Of a stretch of DNA of 64,000 nucleotides, positions 40,858 to 49,777 are shown piece after piece. A program made the position numbers and the translations under genes. The stretch covers positions 142,277 to 206,276 of the forward strand of contig NZ_MDEC01000006.1 in NCBI RefSeq assembly GCF_002939785.1, written 5' to 3'. Source of the DNA: Xanthomonas codiaei. GTDB taxonomy: Bacteria > Pseudomonadota > Gammaproteobacteria > Xanthomonadales > Xanthomonadaceae. Under the pieces are notes generated by a model. It saw only the letters and a list, made by a program, of their open reading frames with translations, was not told the DNA's origin and did not search any database. Each line of letters starts with the position of its first letter. Position 1 is the stretch's first letter.

Positions 40858-41235
40858 TGTGCCGAGCCATCGGCGCACCATGCCGAGTCAACACGCCAAC
40901 TCGCAGGAGCGTGCCCGCGCGCGCTGCGGCGTGCCAGGCAGAGCCGGTCCGGCTCAGCACACTGCACCATCACCAGCAGCAACCCCGCACGCCGAGTCAG
41001 CAGACAGGCTGTGCAGGCGCGCTGGCGCGGCGAGGCCGTAGGCCTTTGTGCCGAACCATCGGCACACCAGCCTCAATCAATACGCCATTCCGTAGGAGCG
41101 TGCCCGCGCGCGACGCGGCGTGCCAGGCAGCGCCGGCCCGGCTCGGCACACTGCACCATCACCAGCAGAAAACCCTGCACGCCGAGTAGCAGACGGGCTG
41201 TGCAGGCGCTTGGCGCGGCGGTACGCCCGGCCACC
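40858..41235 (+). repeat. Tandem duplication of a 189-bp unit, each with a REP-like core
   Basis: Two units (about 40858-41046 and 41047-41235) share CCATCGGC.CACCA, then AGGAGCGTGCCCGCGCGCG, GCGGCGTGCCAGGCAG, CGGCTC.GCACACTGCACCAT, CACCAGCAG and CTGTGCAGGCGC in the same order. The offset between the AGGAGCGTGCCCG cores (40905 and 41094) is 189. No protein is supported. The units lie between rimO and hairpin element copy D. Confidence 0.8.
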
Positions 41236-41259
41236 TGTGCCCAGGGCAGCAGCGGCCTA

Positions 41260-41402
41260 AGAGCGGCTAACAAAACGTCGCGAGCGGTCGCCAGGTGGGT
41301 GCGGACGGCGCGGAGGAACCGCAGTGTACGATGGGTACATGCCGATTCCGAGCACCGACCGCGCCCGCCTGGCGGCCGCGTAGTCGTTTTGCTAGCTGCT
41401 CT
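41260..41402 (+). repeat. Long-hairpin dispersed repeat, copy D
   Basis: Well-preserved copy, beginning AGAGCGGCTAACAAAACG and ending CGTTTTGCTAGCTGCTCT. It differs from copy C only at scattered positions. Its right end overlaps the greB stop codon (CTA at 41401-41403). Confidence 0.9.
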
Positions 41403-41907
41403 AAAGCGCCGCGTAGTCCACCGACACCACCACGAAGGTCTGCCTGCCCGCCGGCAGCTGCGCCTCGAATTCGTCGTCCACCCGCTTTTTCAGCAGTGCG
41501 CGGGCCAGCGGCGAATCGATGCTGATCCAGCCGCGCGCGGCATCGGTTTCGTCCGGGCCGACGATGCGGTAGCGCAGCAGCTCGCCGCTGTCGGCATCTT
41601 CCAGTTCCACCTGCGCACCGAAGAACACCGCCTGCGGGTCGGTGGGTGCGGTGTCCACCACCCGCAGCGCTTCCAGGCGCTTGCTGAGGTAACGCACCCG
41701 GCGGTCGATCTCGCCGAGCTGCTTCTTGCGGTAGGTGTACTCGGCATTTTCCGAGCGGTCGCCCTCGGCGGCCGCCGCCGCCAGCGCGCGCACCACCTCC
41801 GGCCGCCGCACGCGCCACAGCTCTTCCAGCTCGGCCTTCAGGCGGGCGTGCCCTTCGGGGGTGATCAGCGCAGTGCTTTTTTCGGCAGGCGGGCGCCAGC
41901 GGCTCAT
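41401..41907 (-). CDS. greB: Transcription elongation factor GreB
   Basis: A 168-residue factor that rescues backtracked RNA polymerase by stimulating transcript cleavage. The N-terminal coiled coil contains the catalytic acidic tip [15 protein letters not shown], the GreB-type motif. The C-terminal FKBP-like domain spans about residues 85-168 ([27 protein letters not shown]). GreB is favoured over GreA by length and by [15 protein letters not shown]. The TAG stop lies inside the end of dispersed hairpin element D, so transcription runs into that element. Confidence 0.94.
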   Translation of the reverse strand: MSRWRPPAEKSTALITPEGHARLKAELEELWRVRRPEVVRALAAAAAEGDRSENAEYTYRKKQLGEIDRRVRYLSKRLEALRVVDTAPTDPQAVFFGAQVELEDADSGELLRYRIVGPDETDAARGWISIDSPLARALLKKRVDDEFEAQLPAGRQTFVVVSVDYAAL

Positions 41908-42017
41908 GGGCGGGCTTGGGATGAAGGATGGGGCGCGATGCTAGCGCGCATGGTCCACTTGCGCATCCGTCGCCGCACGGTGAAGCTTTGCGCCATTCCT
42001 AAGACACGGACGTCGTC

Positions 42018-43484
42018 ATGTTGATCATGCCGCTGCACAAACCCTGGTCGCGCCACAACATCCCGTGGGTGACGCTGCTGCTGGTGCTGATCAATGTCGT
42101 GGTCTATGTGGGCTACCAGCGCAAGGACGACGACCTGGTCGAGAACGCCGTGCGGTACTACGTCGACTCCGGGCTGGGCACGCTGGAAGCGCAGGCGCAT
42201 GCGCGCTATCTGGAACGCACCGCCGATGCCAGGCTGCGCAGCGCGCGCCAGGCCAGGCTGGAGGCGGTGCCCGCAGCGCAGCGCATCGCCTACCTGGCGC
42301 ACCTCACCCTGCACGATGTCGCCTTCGTGCAGGCGCTGCGCGACGGCACGCTGTTCAGGGACGACGAGCAGCGGCGCGAATGGCGCGGTCTGCGTGCGCC
42401 CTACGACGCGCGCCTGGCGCGGGTGTTCACCCTGCGCCATCTGCAACGCAGTTCGGAGTGGTCGCCGCAGCGGATGCTCTCGGCCACCTTCCTGCACGCC
42501 AACGCCGATCACCTGTTCGGCAACATGGTGTTCCTGCTGGCGCTGGGTACCTTGCTGGAAGGAGCGATCGGCAGCGGCTGGTTCCTGCTGCTGTATCTGC
42601 TGGGTGGCTTCGGCGCCAGCGCGGCCAGCCTGTGGTGGCGCTGGGGCGAGCCCGGTGGTGGGCTGGGGGCCTCCGGCGCGATCGCCGCCCTGATGGGCGC
42701 GTTCTGCGTGGTCTGGGGACGGCGTCGGGTACGGTTCTTCTACTGGTTCTTCGTGGTGTTCAACTACGTGCGTGGGCCGGCCATCCTGCTGCTGCCGCTG
42801 TGGCTGGGCTGGGAGCTGTACAGCCTGCTGGGCAGCGATGAGGGCGGCGTCGCATTCGAAGCGCATGCCGGCGGCCTGGTCAGCGGTGCAGTGCTTGGTG
42901 CGGTGCTGGTGGCCGTGCGGCAGACCCGGCCGGCCTTCATGGATGAGCAGGATGCCGCGCAGCGCGACGACCGCTGGGAACGCGCGCAACGCCACCTGGG
43001 CCGCATGGAAAACCAGGAGGCCGAACGCCTGCTGGCCGAGCTGGCCAGCGAGAGCCCGCACAGCCTGGAGATTGCGCTGGCCCGCTATCGCGTGGCACGC
43101 AATGCCGGCCGCCAGCAGGAGGCCGTGCGACACGCGCACATGCTGGTGTGCCTGCCCACGCACAACGCCGAGCAGACCCGCCTGCAACTGGGCGTGGCCG
43201 CCGAGCTCGGCAAGGACCGCATCGCGCTGGAGTTGCCGGCGCGCCTGGCGCTGGTGGATGCGTGTCTTCGCAACGGCTTGCTGGCCGATGCCGAGCGCCT
43301 GTTGAAGGAGTGCGACAGCACCGCGCCACGCGCCGAGCTGGCCCAGCGCTGGTTCGTGCTGGCGCTGCGCCATGGCGAATTGCAGGCCGGCGAACAACGC
43401 GCACGCCTGCTACGGCTGGTGCTGGAGCAGTTCCCGGAGCAGGGGCAAGCGAGTAAAGCGCGGTTTTTGCTGGAAAACGGCTGA
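42018..43484 (+). CDS. Rhomboid protease with helical C-terminal tail
   Basis: A 488-residue inner-membrane protein. Residues 1-30 hold the first helix (VTLLLVLINVVVYVGY); a charged insert of about 120 residues follows. The rhomboid core has TFLHANADHLFGNMVFLLAL, GLGASGAIAALMGAF with the nucleophilic Ser, and FEAHAGGLVSGAVLG with the catalytic His. After the membrane part a soluble region (about 310-488) of repeated helices such as RAQRHLGRMENQEAERLLAE resembles tetratricopeptide-like repeats and may bind a partner or substrate. This layout, with a long soluble tail, differs from the short rhomboid at 18855. Confidence 0.88.
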   Translation: MLIMPLHKPWSRHNIPWVTLLLVLINVVVYVGYQRKDDDLVENAVRYYVDSGLGTLEAQAHARYLERTADARLRSARQARLEAVPAAQRIAYLAHLTLHDVAFVQALRDGTLFRDDEQRREWRGLRAPYDARLARVFTLRHLQRSSEWSPQRMLSATFLHANADHLFGNMVFLLALGTLLEGAIGSGWFLLLYLLGGFGASAASLWWRWGEPGGGLGASGAIAALMGAFCVVWGRRRVRFFYWFFVVFNYVRGPAILLLPLWLGWELYSLLGSDEGGVAFEAHAGGLVSGAVLGAVLVAVRQTRPAFMDEQDAAQRDDRWERAQRHLGRMENQEAERLLAELASESPHSLEIALARYRVARNAGRQQEAVRHAHMLVCLPTHNAEQTRLQLGVAAELGKDRIALELPARLALVDACLRNGLLADAERLLKECDSTAPRAELAQRWFVLALRHGELQAGEQRARLLRLVLEQFPEQGQASKARFLLENG

Positions 43485-43625
43485 ATCGACGGCATAGCTT
43501 GAGCGATGCGTCTAGGCGGCGGGAAGCCTGCAGGGTGTCTCGCTCAGGGTAGGTCTGCAGCAGCGGCGACCATGACAACCGCAGCTCGAAGGTCGCTGCG
43601 GATGCACGAAGTCGTAGGCCCAGTC

Positions 43626-43757
43626 GCAGCGCCTCACAACCCATGGCGAGCGATCGTCGGGCGGGTGCGGATGGCGCACGGGAACCGAATGTACGAGTGC
43701 TACATCCATGCATCCGCCGCGACCGCCTGGTGGCTGCGAAGTCGTTCGATGAGCATT
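43626..43757 (+). repeat. Long-hairpin dispersed repeat, copy E (degenerate)
   Basis: Diverged copy aligned through GGCGAGCGATCGTCGGGCG, GGTGCGGATGGCGCACGGG, AACCGAATGTACGAGTG and CCGCGACCGCCTGGTGGCTG. Its ends no longer match AGAGCGGC closely. It lies between the rhomboid and membrane protein genes. Confidence 0.7.
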
Positions 43758-43853
43758 TCCTGGTCGTCTTCCAGGGGCGCTGCCGTCCTTGCAGCGTCCT
43801 GCGGATGCCAGTGCTGTGCACCGTGCTGGTCGGTTACGGATCGAACCAGCCAA

Positions 43854-45128
43854 TCAAGCCGGCTGGATTGCCACCGCACGTAATGCCGCTTCCAGCTTGG
43901 CGCGCTGGGCATCGTCATCGCACTGCTCCAGCGCCTGCTGCAGCACCGCACGTGCCTGCTCATCGCGACCAAACCGCTCGGCCAGCATCAGGCCTGCGTC
44001 CAGCGACCAGGCCGGCAACATGCGGTCGCGCGGCCAGGCGGCGATGGCGGCCAGCAGGCCATCGGTGGCCAGCTGGAACTGGCCGGCCATCTTGGCGCGC
44101 TCGGCGAGCAGGGTGGCCTGCTCGGGCGTCAACGGCGTAAAGGTCGCATCCAGATCCAGCGCCTCGCGTTGCAGCGCCAGTGCGCGGCGTTCCTGTTTTT
44201 CCTGCAGCAGGCGGTTGATGTACTGGCGGGTGTGTTCGCGCAACTCGTCGTTGCGGTGATGCTGGCGGAGCAGGCGCTGATACAGCTCGTGCACTGCCAG
44301 GCTCACTGCGCGCGAGCGCACCGCACCGCGCAAGGCCTGGAAGGCTTCGTCGGAATGGCCGTCGCGCAGGTACTGGTCTGCCTCGTCGAGCAGGCGCTGG
44401 TCCGGGTCGATGCGTTCGTGCGCAGCCCCGCCGCTGGGCACGTAGCCGAGCTCTTCGTGGTACTGGTACACCAGGTAGCCCATCAGGTGGAAGCTGGCGA
44501 ACAGGGCCCAGATCGAGGTCATCATCACTGCTGCCTCGCGCACCAGCGGGGGCAGGAATTTCAGGGCGAAGAACACCGCGGCGGTGCCGCTGCCCTGGAT
44601 CACGTAAAGCAGACCGTAGGCCGCCAGATACGGCCAGCCGATGCGCAGCGCCATGTCGATCGAGACGGCCGGGTTGAGTGCGCGACGCAGGCTGCCGTCG
44701 ATGGCGAGCGAGATCAGCATGCCGGGCAACAGCAGCATGGTGCCCAGATAGGCGAGGGTCAGCCCGAATGGACCGGCGATCGCGGCGGCCACGCCGATCA
44801 CGATGCCCAGTGCGATGGCCAGCAGGATCAGGCGCAGCACCGCGCTGTCGAAGCTGTCGTAGCCCAGCCTGGGAGCGTCGGGCTGACCGTCGGCGGTGTG
44901 GCGCAGGATATCGAAGGCGTAGGTGTAGGTCGCCATGCCCAGCACGCCCATGACCACGAGCGTCAGGATGCCCGGCAGCAAGAGCAGTGCGCTGCACAGC
45001 GTCAGCGCGATCAACGCATACAGCGCCGAGCCGCGCAGCGGGTAGGTGGCGATGGACGGAATGCGGGTCCAGAATGGTGCGGGTGCAGCCTGCGCGGCAA
45101 CCTTGCGTGCGCGAAAACGATCTTCCAT
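43854..45128 (-). CDS. Multi-pass membrane protein with helical-repeat C-terminus
   Basis: A 424-residue protein. The first half has about six membrane segments, for example LYALIALTLCSALLLLPGIL, VLRLILLAIALGIVIGVAAA, LTLAYLGTMLLLPGMLISLA and YLAAYGLLYVIQGSG, with the DUF4013-like arrangement. From about residue 250 a soluble, helical region of TPR-like repeats follows (LLDEADQYLRDGHSDEAFQA and later RDEQARAVLQQALEQC). The start is ATG at 45128-45126. Function unknown; the combination suggests a membrane scaffold. It is convergent with the rhomboid gene, separated by element E. Confidence 0.8.
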   Translation of the reverse strand: MEDRFRARKVAAQAAPAPFWTRIPSIATYPLRGSALYALIALTLCSALLLLPGILTLVVMGVLGMATYTYAFDILRHTADGQPDAPRLGYDSFDSAVLRLILLAIALGIVIGVAAAIAGPFGLTLAYLGTMLLLPGMLISLAIDGSLRRALNPAVSIDMALRIGWPYLAAYGLLYVIQGSGTAAVFFALKFLPPLVREAAVMMTSIWALFASFHLMGYLVYQYHEELGYVPSGGAAHERIDPDQRLLDEADQYLRDGHSDEAFQALRGAVRSRAVSLAVHELYQRLLRQHHRNDELREHTRQYINRLLQEKQERRALALQREALDLDATFTPLTPEQATLLAERAKMAGQFQLATDGLLAAIAAWPRDRMLPAWSLDAGLMLAERFGRDEQARAVLQQALEQCDDDAQRAKLEAALRAVAIQPA

Positions 45129-45584
45129 GACGCTCCCCAAGCGTGTGATGTGAAGGGATTGTGCGGTGCCGCGTGGCGCCACGCAATTGCGGCTTGCCGC
45201 CGCGGACAGCGGGGCCTGGCGACGCCCGGTCATCGGCGCAGGCGCGCCGGTTGCGGCAGCGCCCGGCCTGGGCTGGTGACCGGGTTGCCTGGTGCCCGGA
45301 GGTGGGTGCGGCCTGTCGCAGGCAGGGGCGATGCGGCACGTCGCCGCCAGGGCTGTTTGCCGATGCTGCACGCCTTGATCGGCCTGCGAGAACGGGTGTG
45401 TCCGTCGTGCCCTCATGTCGCACCGAGCGCGGAAGCGGTGATCGCCCGCGTAAACTTCGCCTCCCGTTGGTGCCGTTGCGCATTTGCCGGCGATGGCATG
45501 TTTCTCTCGACAGTCGTTCGGGTTGGCGCCAGCGGCAGCAGTGCCGCGCCGCACGACACCCCCTTATTCCACAAGGAGTCTTGT
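45129..45584. other. Divergent intergenic region
   Basis: The 456 bases between two divergent genes are GC-rich and show no convincing gene or repeat. The ribosome binding site of the Nudix gene (AAGGAG, 45573-45578) is the only clear signal. Confidence 0.45.
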
Positions 45585-46184
45585 TTGGATCCCACCGCTA
45601 CCGGCAACCCCCAGGTCCGCCTGCGCAGCATCGATGTGCTGTCCGACAACTGGTACGTGCTGCGCAAGGTCACCTTCGATTTCCAGCGCAAGGACGGCCG
45701 TTGGCAGACCCTGTCGCGCGAGGCCTACGATCGCGGCAATGGCGCTACCATCCTGCTCTACAGCCGCGCCAGGCAGACGGTGATGCTCACCCGGCAGTTC
45801 CGCCTGCCCACATTGCTCAACGGCAACCCGGACGGGATGTTGATCGAGGCCTGTGCCGGCCTGCTCGATCAGGACGATGCGCTGACCTGCATCCGCAAGG
45901 AAACCGAAGAGGAAACCGGCTACCGCATCGAGAATGTGCGCAAGGTCTTCGAAGCCTTCATGAGCCCGGGCTCGGTCACCGAGCGGCTGTACTTCTTCGT
46001 CGGCGAATATTTCGACGGGGACAAGGTGGGCGAAGGCGGCGGCGTCGAAGAGGACGGCGAGGAGATCGAGGTGCTGGAACTGTCGCTCGACGATGCGCTG
46101 GCAATGATCGGCTCCGGCGAGATCGCCGATGCCAAGACCATCATGCTGCTGCAGTACGCCAAGCTGCATGGCGTGCTGGAGTAG
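45585..46184 (+). CDS. NudK-like Nudix hydrolase (GDP-mannose pyrophosphatase type)
   Basis: A 199-residue Nudix enzyme that probably hydrolyses a nucleotide sugar such as GDP-mannose. The Nudix box region reads GLLDQDDALTCIRKETEEETGY, close to the NudK family; the first Glu of the GX5E consensus is Asp here, and Arg-Glu becomes Lys-Glu. Sequence around it, FMSPGSVTERLYFFVGEYF, is also NudK-like. The start is TTG at 45585 because AAGGAG lies six bases upstream and no in-frame ATG is near; the longer frame is antisense shadow of the membrane protein. The next gene is convergent, with 42 bases between. Confidence 0.88.
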   Translation: MDPTATGNPQVRLRSIDVLSDNWYVLRKVTFDFQRKDGRWQTLSREAYDRGNGATILLYSRARQTVMLTRQFRLPTLLNGNPDGMLIEACAGLLDQDDALTCIRKETEEETGYRIENVRKVFEAFMSPGSVTERLYFFVGEYFDGDKVGEGGGVEEDGEEIEVLELSLDDALAMIGSGEIADAKTIMLLQYAKLHGVLE

Positions 46185-46226
46185 ATCCCGCCAGATGGTT
46201 GCGGCCTTGGGCGCCGGCCGGGCGCC

Positions 46227-47732
46227 TCACCGCTTCCCACCAAAAATACTGCCAAAAATCCCGCGTACGATCTGCTGCCCGATCTTGCTGCCGATGGTGC
46301 GCGAGGTCTGCTTGGCCATCGTTTCCAGCATGCCCTGGCGACGCCCGGTGCCGAACACGGCGTCCTTGACCGCTTTTCCGAAACCGCTGTCCTGCGTTTG
46401 CTCGTCCTCGCGGGTGCGGGCAGGCGGGGCGGCGGTTTGCTCCGCAACCTGTTCGACGCGACGTGCCAGCAGTTCGGCGGCCGATTCGCGGTTGATCGCG
46501 GCGTCGTAGCGCGTGCCGACCGGGCTGGCCGCGCGCACCTGTGCGCGTTCGGGCGCGCTGATGGCACCCATGCGGCAGCGCGGCGGGGCGATCAGGGTCT
46601 GCTGTACCGGTGCCGGCACGCCCTTACGCTGCAAGGGCGACACCAGTGCTTCGCCGGTGCCGAGGCTGGAAATGGCCGAGGCCACATCGAGTCTGGGATT
46701 GGCCACGAAGGTCTGCGCTGCCGTCTTGACCGCCTTCTGGTCGCGCGGCGTGTAGGCGCGCAGTGCGTGCTGCACGCGGTTGCCGAGTTGGCCGAGGATG
46801 CTGTCGGGAATGTCGTCGGGAAACTGCGAGCAGAAATAGATGCCCACGCCCTTGGAGCGGATCAGCCGCACCACCTGTTCGATGCGCTGCACCAGCGCCG
46901 CCGGCGCATCGTCGAACAGCAGGTGGGCCTCGTCGAACACGAACACCAGCTTGGGCTGCTCCAGGTCGCCCACTTCCGGCAGGCCCTCGAACAGCTCGGA
47001 CAACAGCCACAGCAGGAAGGTGGAATACAGCTTCGGCTTGAGTACCAGCTGGTTGGCCGCCAGGATGCCGATCACGCCGCGGCCGTCCGGTGCCACGCGC
47101 ATCAGCTCGGCAAGCTCCAGCGCCGGTTCGCCGAAGAACTGCTCGCCGCCGTCCTGCGCCAGCCGCAGCAGTGCGCGCTGGATCGCGGCCACCGACTGCG
47201 CCGACACCAGCCCGTAACTGGTGGACAACTCCTTGCGTTCTTCCACCACCAGCGCCAGCAGCGCACGCAGGTCGTCCAGATCCAGCAGCAACAGGCCGCG
47301 GTCGTCGGCAAGTTTGAACACGATGTCCAGCACGCCGGACTGGGTGTCGTTGAGTTCCAGGATGCGCGCGAGCAGGGTGGGGCCCATCTCGCTCACGGTG
47401 GTACGCACCGGGTGGCCGAGCTGTCCATACAGATCCCAGAACACCACCGGGCTGGCGGCCGGCGCGTAGTCGGCAATGCCCACATCCGTGGCGCGCTGCA
47501 GCACGCCGGGCGCGCCGTCGCCGGCCACCGCCAGTCCCGCCACGTCGCCCTTCACGTCGGCCAGGAACACCGGCACCCCCAGCCGCGAGAAGCCTTCGGC
47601 CAGGGTCATCAGGGTCACCGTCTTGCCGGTGCCGGTGGCGCCGGCCACCAGGCCATGCCGATTGCCGAAGCGGCCTTCCAGGATGACCGGGATGTCGTCG
47701 GTGACGCCTTTGCCGAGCAGGAACGAGGCCAT
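46227..47732 (-). CDS. HerA-like ATPase (YjgR, DUF853)
   Basis: A 501-residue P-loop ATPase of the FtsK-HerA superfamily. The Walker A motif is VAGATGTGKTVTLMTLAEG (about residues 30-48), Walker B is LVFVFDEAHLLF, and the arginine-finger/sensor region is RSKGVGIYFCSQFPDDIPDSI. The N-terminal strand MASFLLGKGV and C-terminal GSKIGQQIVRGIFGSIFGGK are typical of YjgR. HerA proteins pump DNA with nuclease NurA, but DUF853 members lack a known partner and role. ATG at 47732-47730. It is divergent from mltD, and no nuclease gene is adjacent. Confidence 0.92.
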   Translation of the reverse strand: MASFLLGKGVTDDIPVILEGRFGNRHGLVAGATGTGKTVTLMTLAEGFSRLGVPVFLADVKGDVAGLAVAGDGAPGVLQRATDVGIADYAPAASPVVFWDLYGQLGHPVRTTVSEMGPTLLARILELNDTQSGVLDIVFKLADDRGLLLLDLDDLRALLALVVEERKELSTSYGLVSAQSVAAIQRALLRLAQDGGEQFFGEPALELAELMRVAPDGRGVIGILAANQLVLKPKLYSTFLLWLLSELFEGLPEVGDLEQPKLVFVFDEAHLLFDDAPAALVQRIEQVVRLIRSKGVGIYFCSQFPDDIPDSILGQLGNRVQHALRAYTPRDQKAVKTAAQTFVANPRLDVASAISSLGTGEALVSPLQRKGVPAPVQQTLIAPPRCRMGAISAPERAQVRAASPVGTRYDAAINRESAAELLARRVEQVAEQTAAPPARTREDEQTQDSGFGKAVKDAVFGTGRRQGMLETMAKQTSRTIGSKIGQQIVRGIFGSIFGGKR

Positions 47733-48013
47733 TGCGCTGATCCGGTGGAGAAAGACCCCGATTCTAGCGGGCAACGGCTGTGGGCCAACCGCGGGGCGAT
47801 ACCGAAGGGATCCCCGAACGTGCGGCCGAAGCTACAGCCCGGCCAGCGTCCATCGACCTGCCCAGCGCGTGTCGAATCACACCCATCCGCAGGCGATCGT
47901 TTCGGCCAGGATGCTCGCCAAGCTAACGGGCCACTGACCCTGACGGCCGCCGCGCCTTGCCCCGGTGTCGCCCCGGCGGCTACCCTGCCTGCCTTTCCGC
48001 TGTACTGCCGACG

Positions 48014-49594
48014 ATGCCGCTCGCTCATTCTGGTTTGCGCCCTTGGCCTGTTCTGGCCGTGCTGGCGCTGTTGTCCCTTGCTCCTTCCGCCCAGGCCCTG
48101 TCCAAGCGCGATACCGAAAAGGTCGCCGCGCTGGACGCACGCATGGTCGCCGCCGAGAAGCGCTACCGCGACGCGCTGGTGCTGGTGAACAACTCCGACC
48201 CCAAGGGCACCGCCGAAGGCGATGCCGCGCTGGAGGACATGGAAGATGTGATCGACGCCTGCATCAAGCAGCGCGGTTGCCTGGTCTCCAACCAGCTGGC
48301 GACCTACAAGCGGCTGCTCAAGGCGCGCGCCGATGCCGAGGCGCCGGCTGCAGAAGATCCGGAAGACGACGACACCTTGCTGCAGGCCGACCCTGACCAT
48401 CTGGGTCCGGCGGCCAACGGCGTGCCCGAGGCCGCGCGTGCAGCCTCGCTGCTCAACGACCAGCGCCATGCCTTCGACAAGATGGTGCAGTACAACCCGG
48501 CGGTACAGGCCGGCATCCGCCGCTGGTTGACCGACATGCGGCCGGCGCTGATGACCAGCTACGAGAACTACAGCAACCTGCGCGGAGTGATGTGGCCGGA
48601 GTGGCAGAAGCGCGGCCTGCCCGAGGCGCTGCTGTTCGGCATCATGGCCAAGGAGTCCAACGGCAAGGTGCACGCCAGCTCGCGCGCCGGTGCGGCCGGG
48701 CTGATGCAGTTCATGCCGGCTACCGGCCGGCGTTTCGGGCTGGGCCCGGATGGCACCGGCTTCGATACGCGGTTCGATGCGCGCAGCGCGGCCGAAGCCA
48801 GCGCCGCCTACCTCAACGAACGCATGGCCGAGCTCAATCGCAATATCGAGCTGGCGCTGGCGGCCTATAACGGCGGCGAGGGGCGCGCCGCGCGCGTGTT
48901 CGCGCAATCCGGCGGCCGCGGTTTCTGGGAGCAGGACGTCTACAACCAGTTCCCCGCCGAAACCAAGGACTACGTGCCGATGGTGATCGCCGCGGCGTGG
49001 ATCTTCCTGCACCCACGCCAGTACGGCGTGGACTTCGCCAAGCTCGACGCGCAACCGGCCACCATCAAGCTGGCCAAGTCGACCTCCATCTACGAGCTCA
49101 CCATCTGCCTGGGCAGCATGGGCACGCGCGATGGCTATATGCGCGCGCTGCGCAACCTCAACCCGCGTTACGAACCCGATGGCTGGATGCCCGCAGGCAC
49201 CGTGATCAATGCCACCAGCCGCATCGCCAGCCTGTACACGCGCTACTGCGTGAACGGCCCACGCGCGGATCTGGCGCGCACCCTGATCACTGCCGATCTC
49301 AACAGCGCCATCGTGCGCAGCAGCGCCACCGAATACACGCCCAGCGTGGCGGTGGGCGATGTCAGCCCGATGGCCGGCGTGCCGACCACCGTGGCCACCG
49401 GCCAGCCGGCGGTCGCCAAGCCCAAGGCCAGGCAGGTGCGCAGCTACACCATCGCTCGCGGCGACACGCTGGGCCGCGTCGCGCAGAAGTACCAGTGCGA
49501 GATCAAGGAACTGGCCAAGGCCAACGGCCTGAAGGCGCCGGCCTACGCGCTCAAGCCGGGGCAGAGCATCAAGCTGGCCGGTTGCGACCGCTGA
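48014..49594 (+). CDS. mltD: Membrane-bound lytic murein transglycosylase D
   Basis: A 526-residue periplasmic enzyme that cuts the glycan strand forming anhydromuramic ends. A signal peptide is present (PWPVLAVLALLSLAPSAQA). The SLT domain carries the catalytic Glu in LLFGIMAKESNGKVHA, followed by GAAGLMQFMPATGRRFGL and LALAAYNGGEGR. Near the C-terminus is one LysM module (SYTIARGDTLGRVAQKYQCE through LKPGQSIKL), fewer than the two in E. coli MltD. ATG at 48014 gives the expected signal peptide; an in-frame start at 47957 adds a non-conserved segment. Confidence 0.93.
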   Translation: MPLAHSGLRPWPVLAVLALLSLAPSAQALSKRDTEKVAALDARMVAAEKRYRDALVLVNNSDPKGTAEGDAALEDMEDVIDACIKQRGCLVSNQLATYKRLLKARADAEAPAAEDPEDDDTLLQADPDHLGPAANGVPEAARAASLLNDQRHAFDKMVQYNPAVQAGIRRWLTDMRPALMTSYENYSNLRGVMWPEWQKRGLPEALLFGIMAKESNGKVHASSRAGAAGLMQFMPATGRRFGLGPDGTGFDTRFDARSAAEASAAYLNERMAELNRNIELALAAYNGGEGRAARVFAQSGGRGFWEQDVYNQFPAETKDYVPMVIAAAWIFLHPRQYGVDFAKLDAQPATIKLAKSTSIYELTICLGSMGTRDGYMRALRNLNPRYEPDGWMPAGTVINATSRIASLYTRYCVNGPRADLARTLITADLNSAIVRSSATEYTPSVAVGDVSPMAGVPTTVATGQPAVAKPKARQVRSYTIARGDTLGRVAQKYQCEIKELAKANGLKAPAYALKPGQSIKLAGCDR

Positions 49595-49641
49595 CCGGCG
49601 CGCAGGCAGTGCCGGAGCAACGAAGCGGGCCGGCGCTTGCC

Positions 49642-49680
49642 GTAGGAGCGGACCCGGCCGCAACGAAGCCTTCCCGACAG
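49642..49680. repeat. GTAG-type REP fragment
   Basis: GTAGGAGCGGACCCGGCCGCAACGAAGCC resembles the left arm of the complete palindromes at 19580 and 55572, but no right arm ending CTCCTAC follows. It is a half element in the mltD-psd gap. Confidence 0.6.
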
Positions 49681-49777
49681 TTCCAGGCAAAAACGTCCAG
49701 CCGGCGAAAGACCGGAAACCACAAGGGGCCGTTGTTATTTGCGCGACGGGCCGTGGAGAGTGGCGCCCCGCTGCGCG

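Noticed and set aside
46227..47732. HerA-NurA DNA-processing or defence module
   Set aside because: The ATPase is of the YjgR (DUF853) type and no NurA-like nuclease or defence gene is adjacent.
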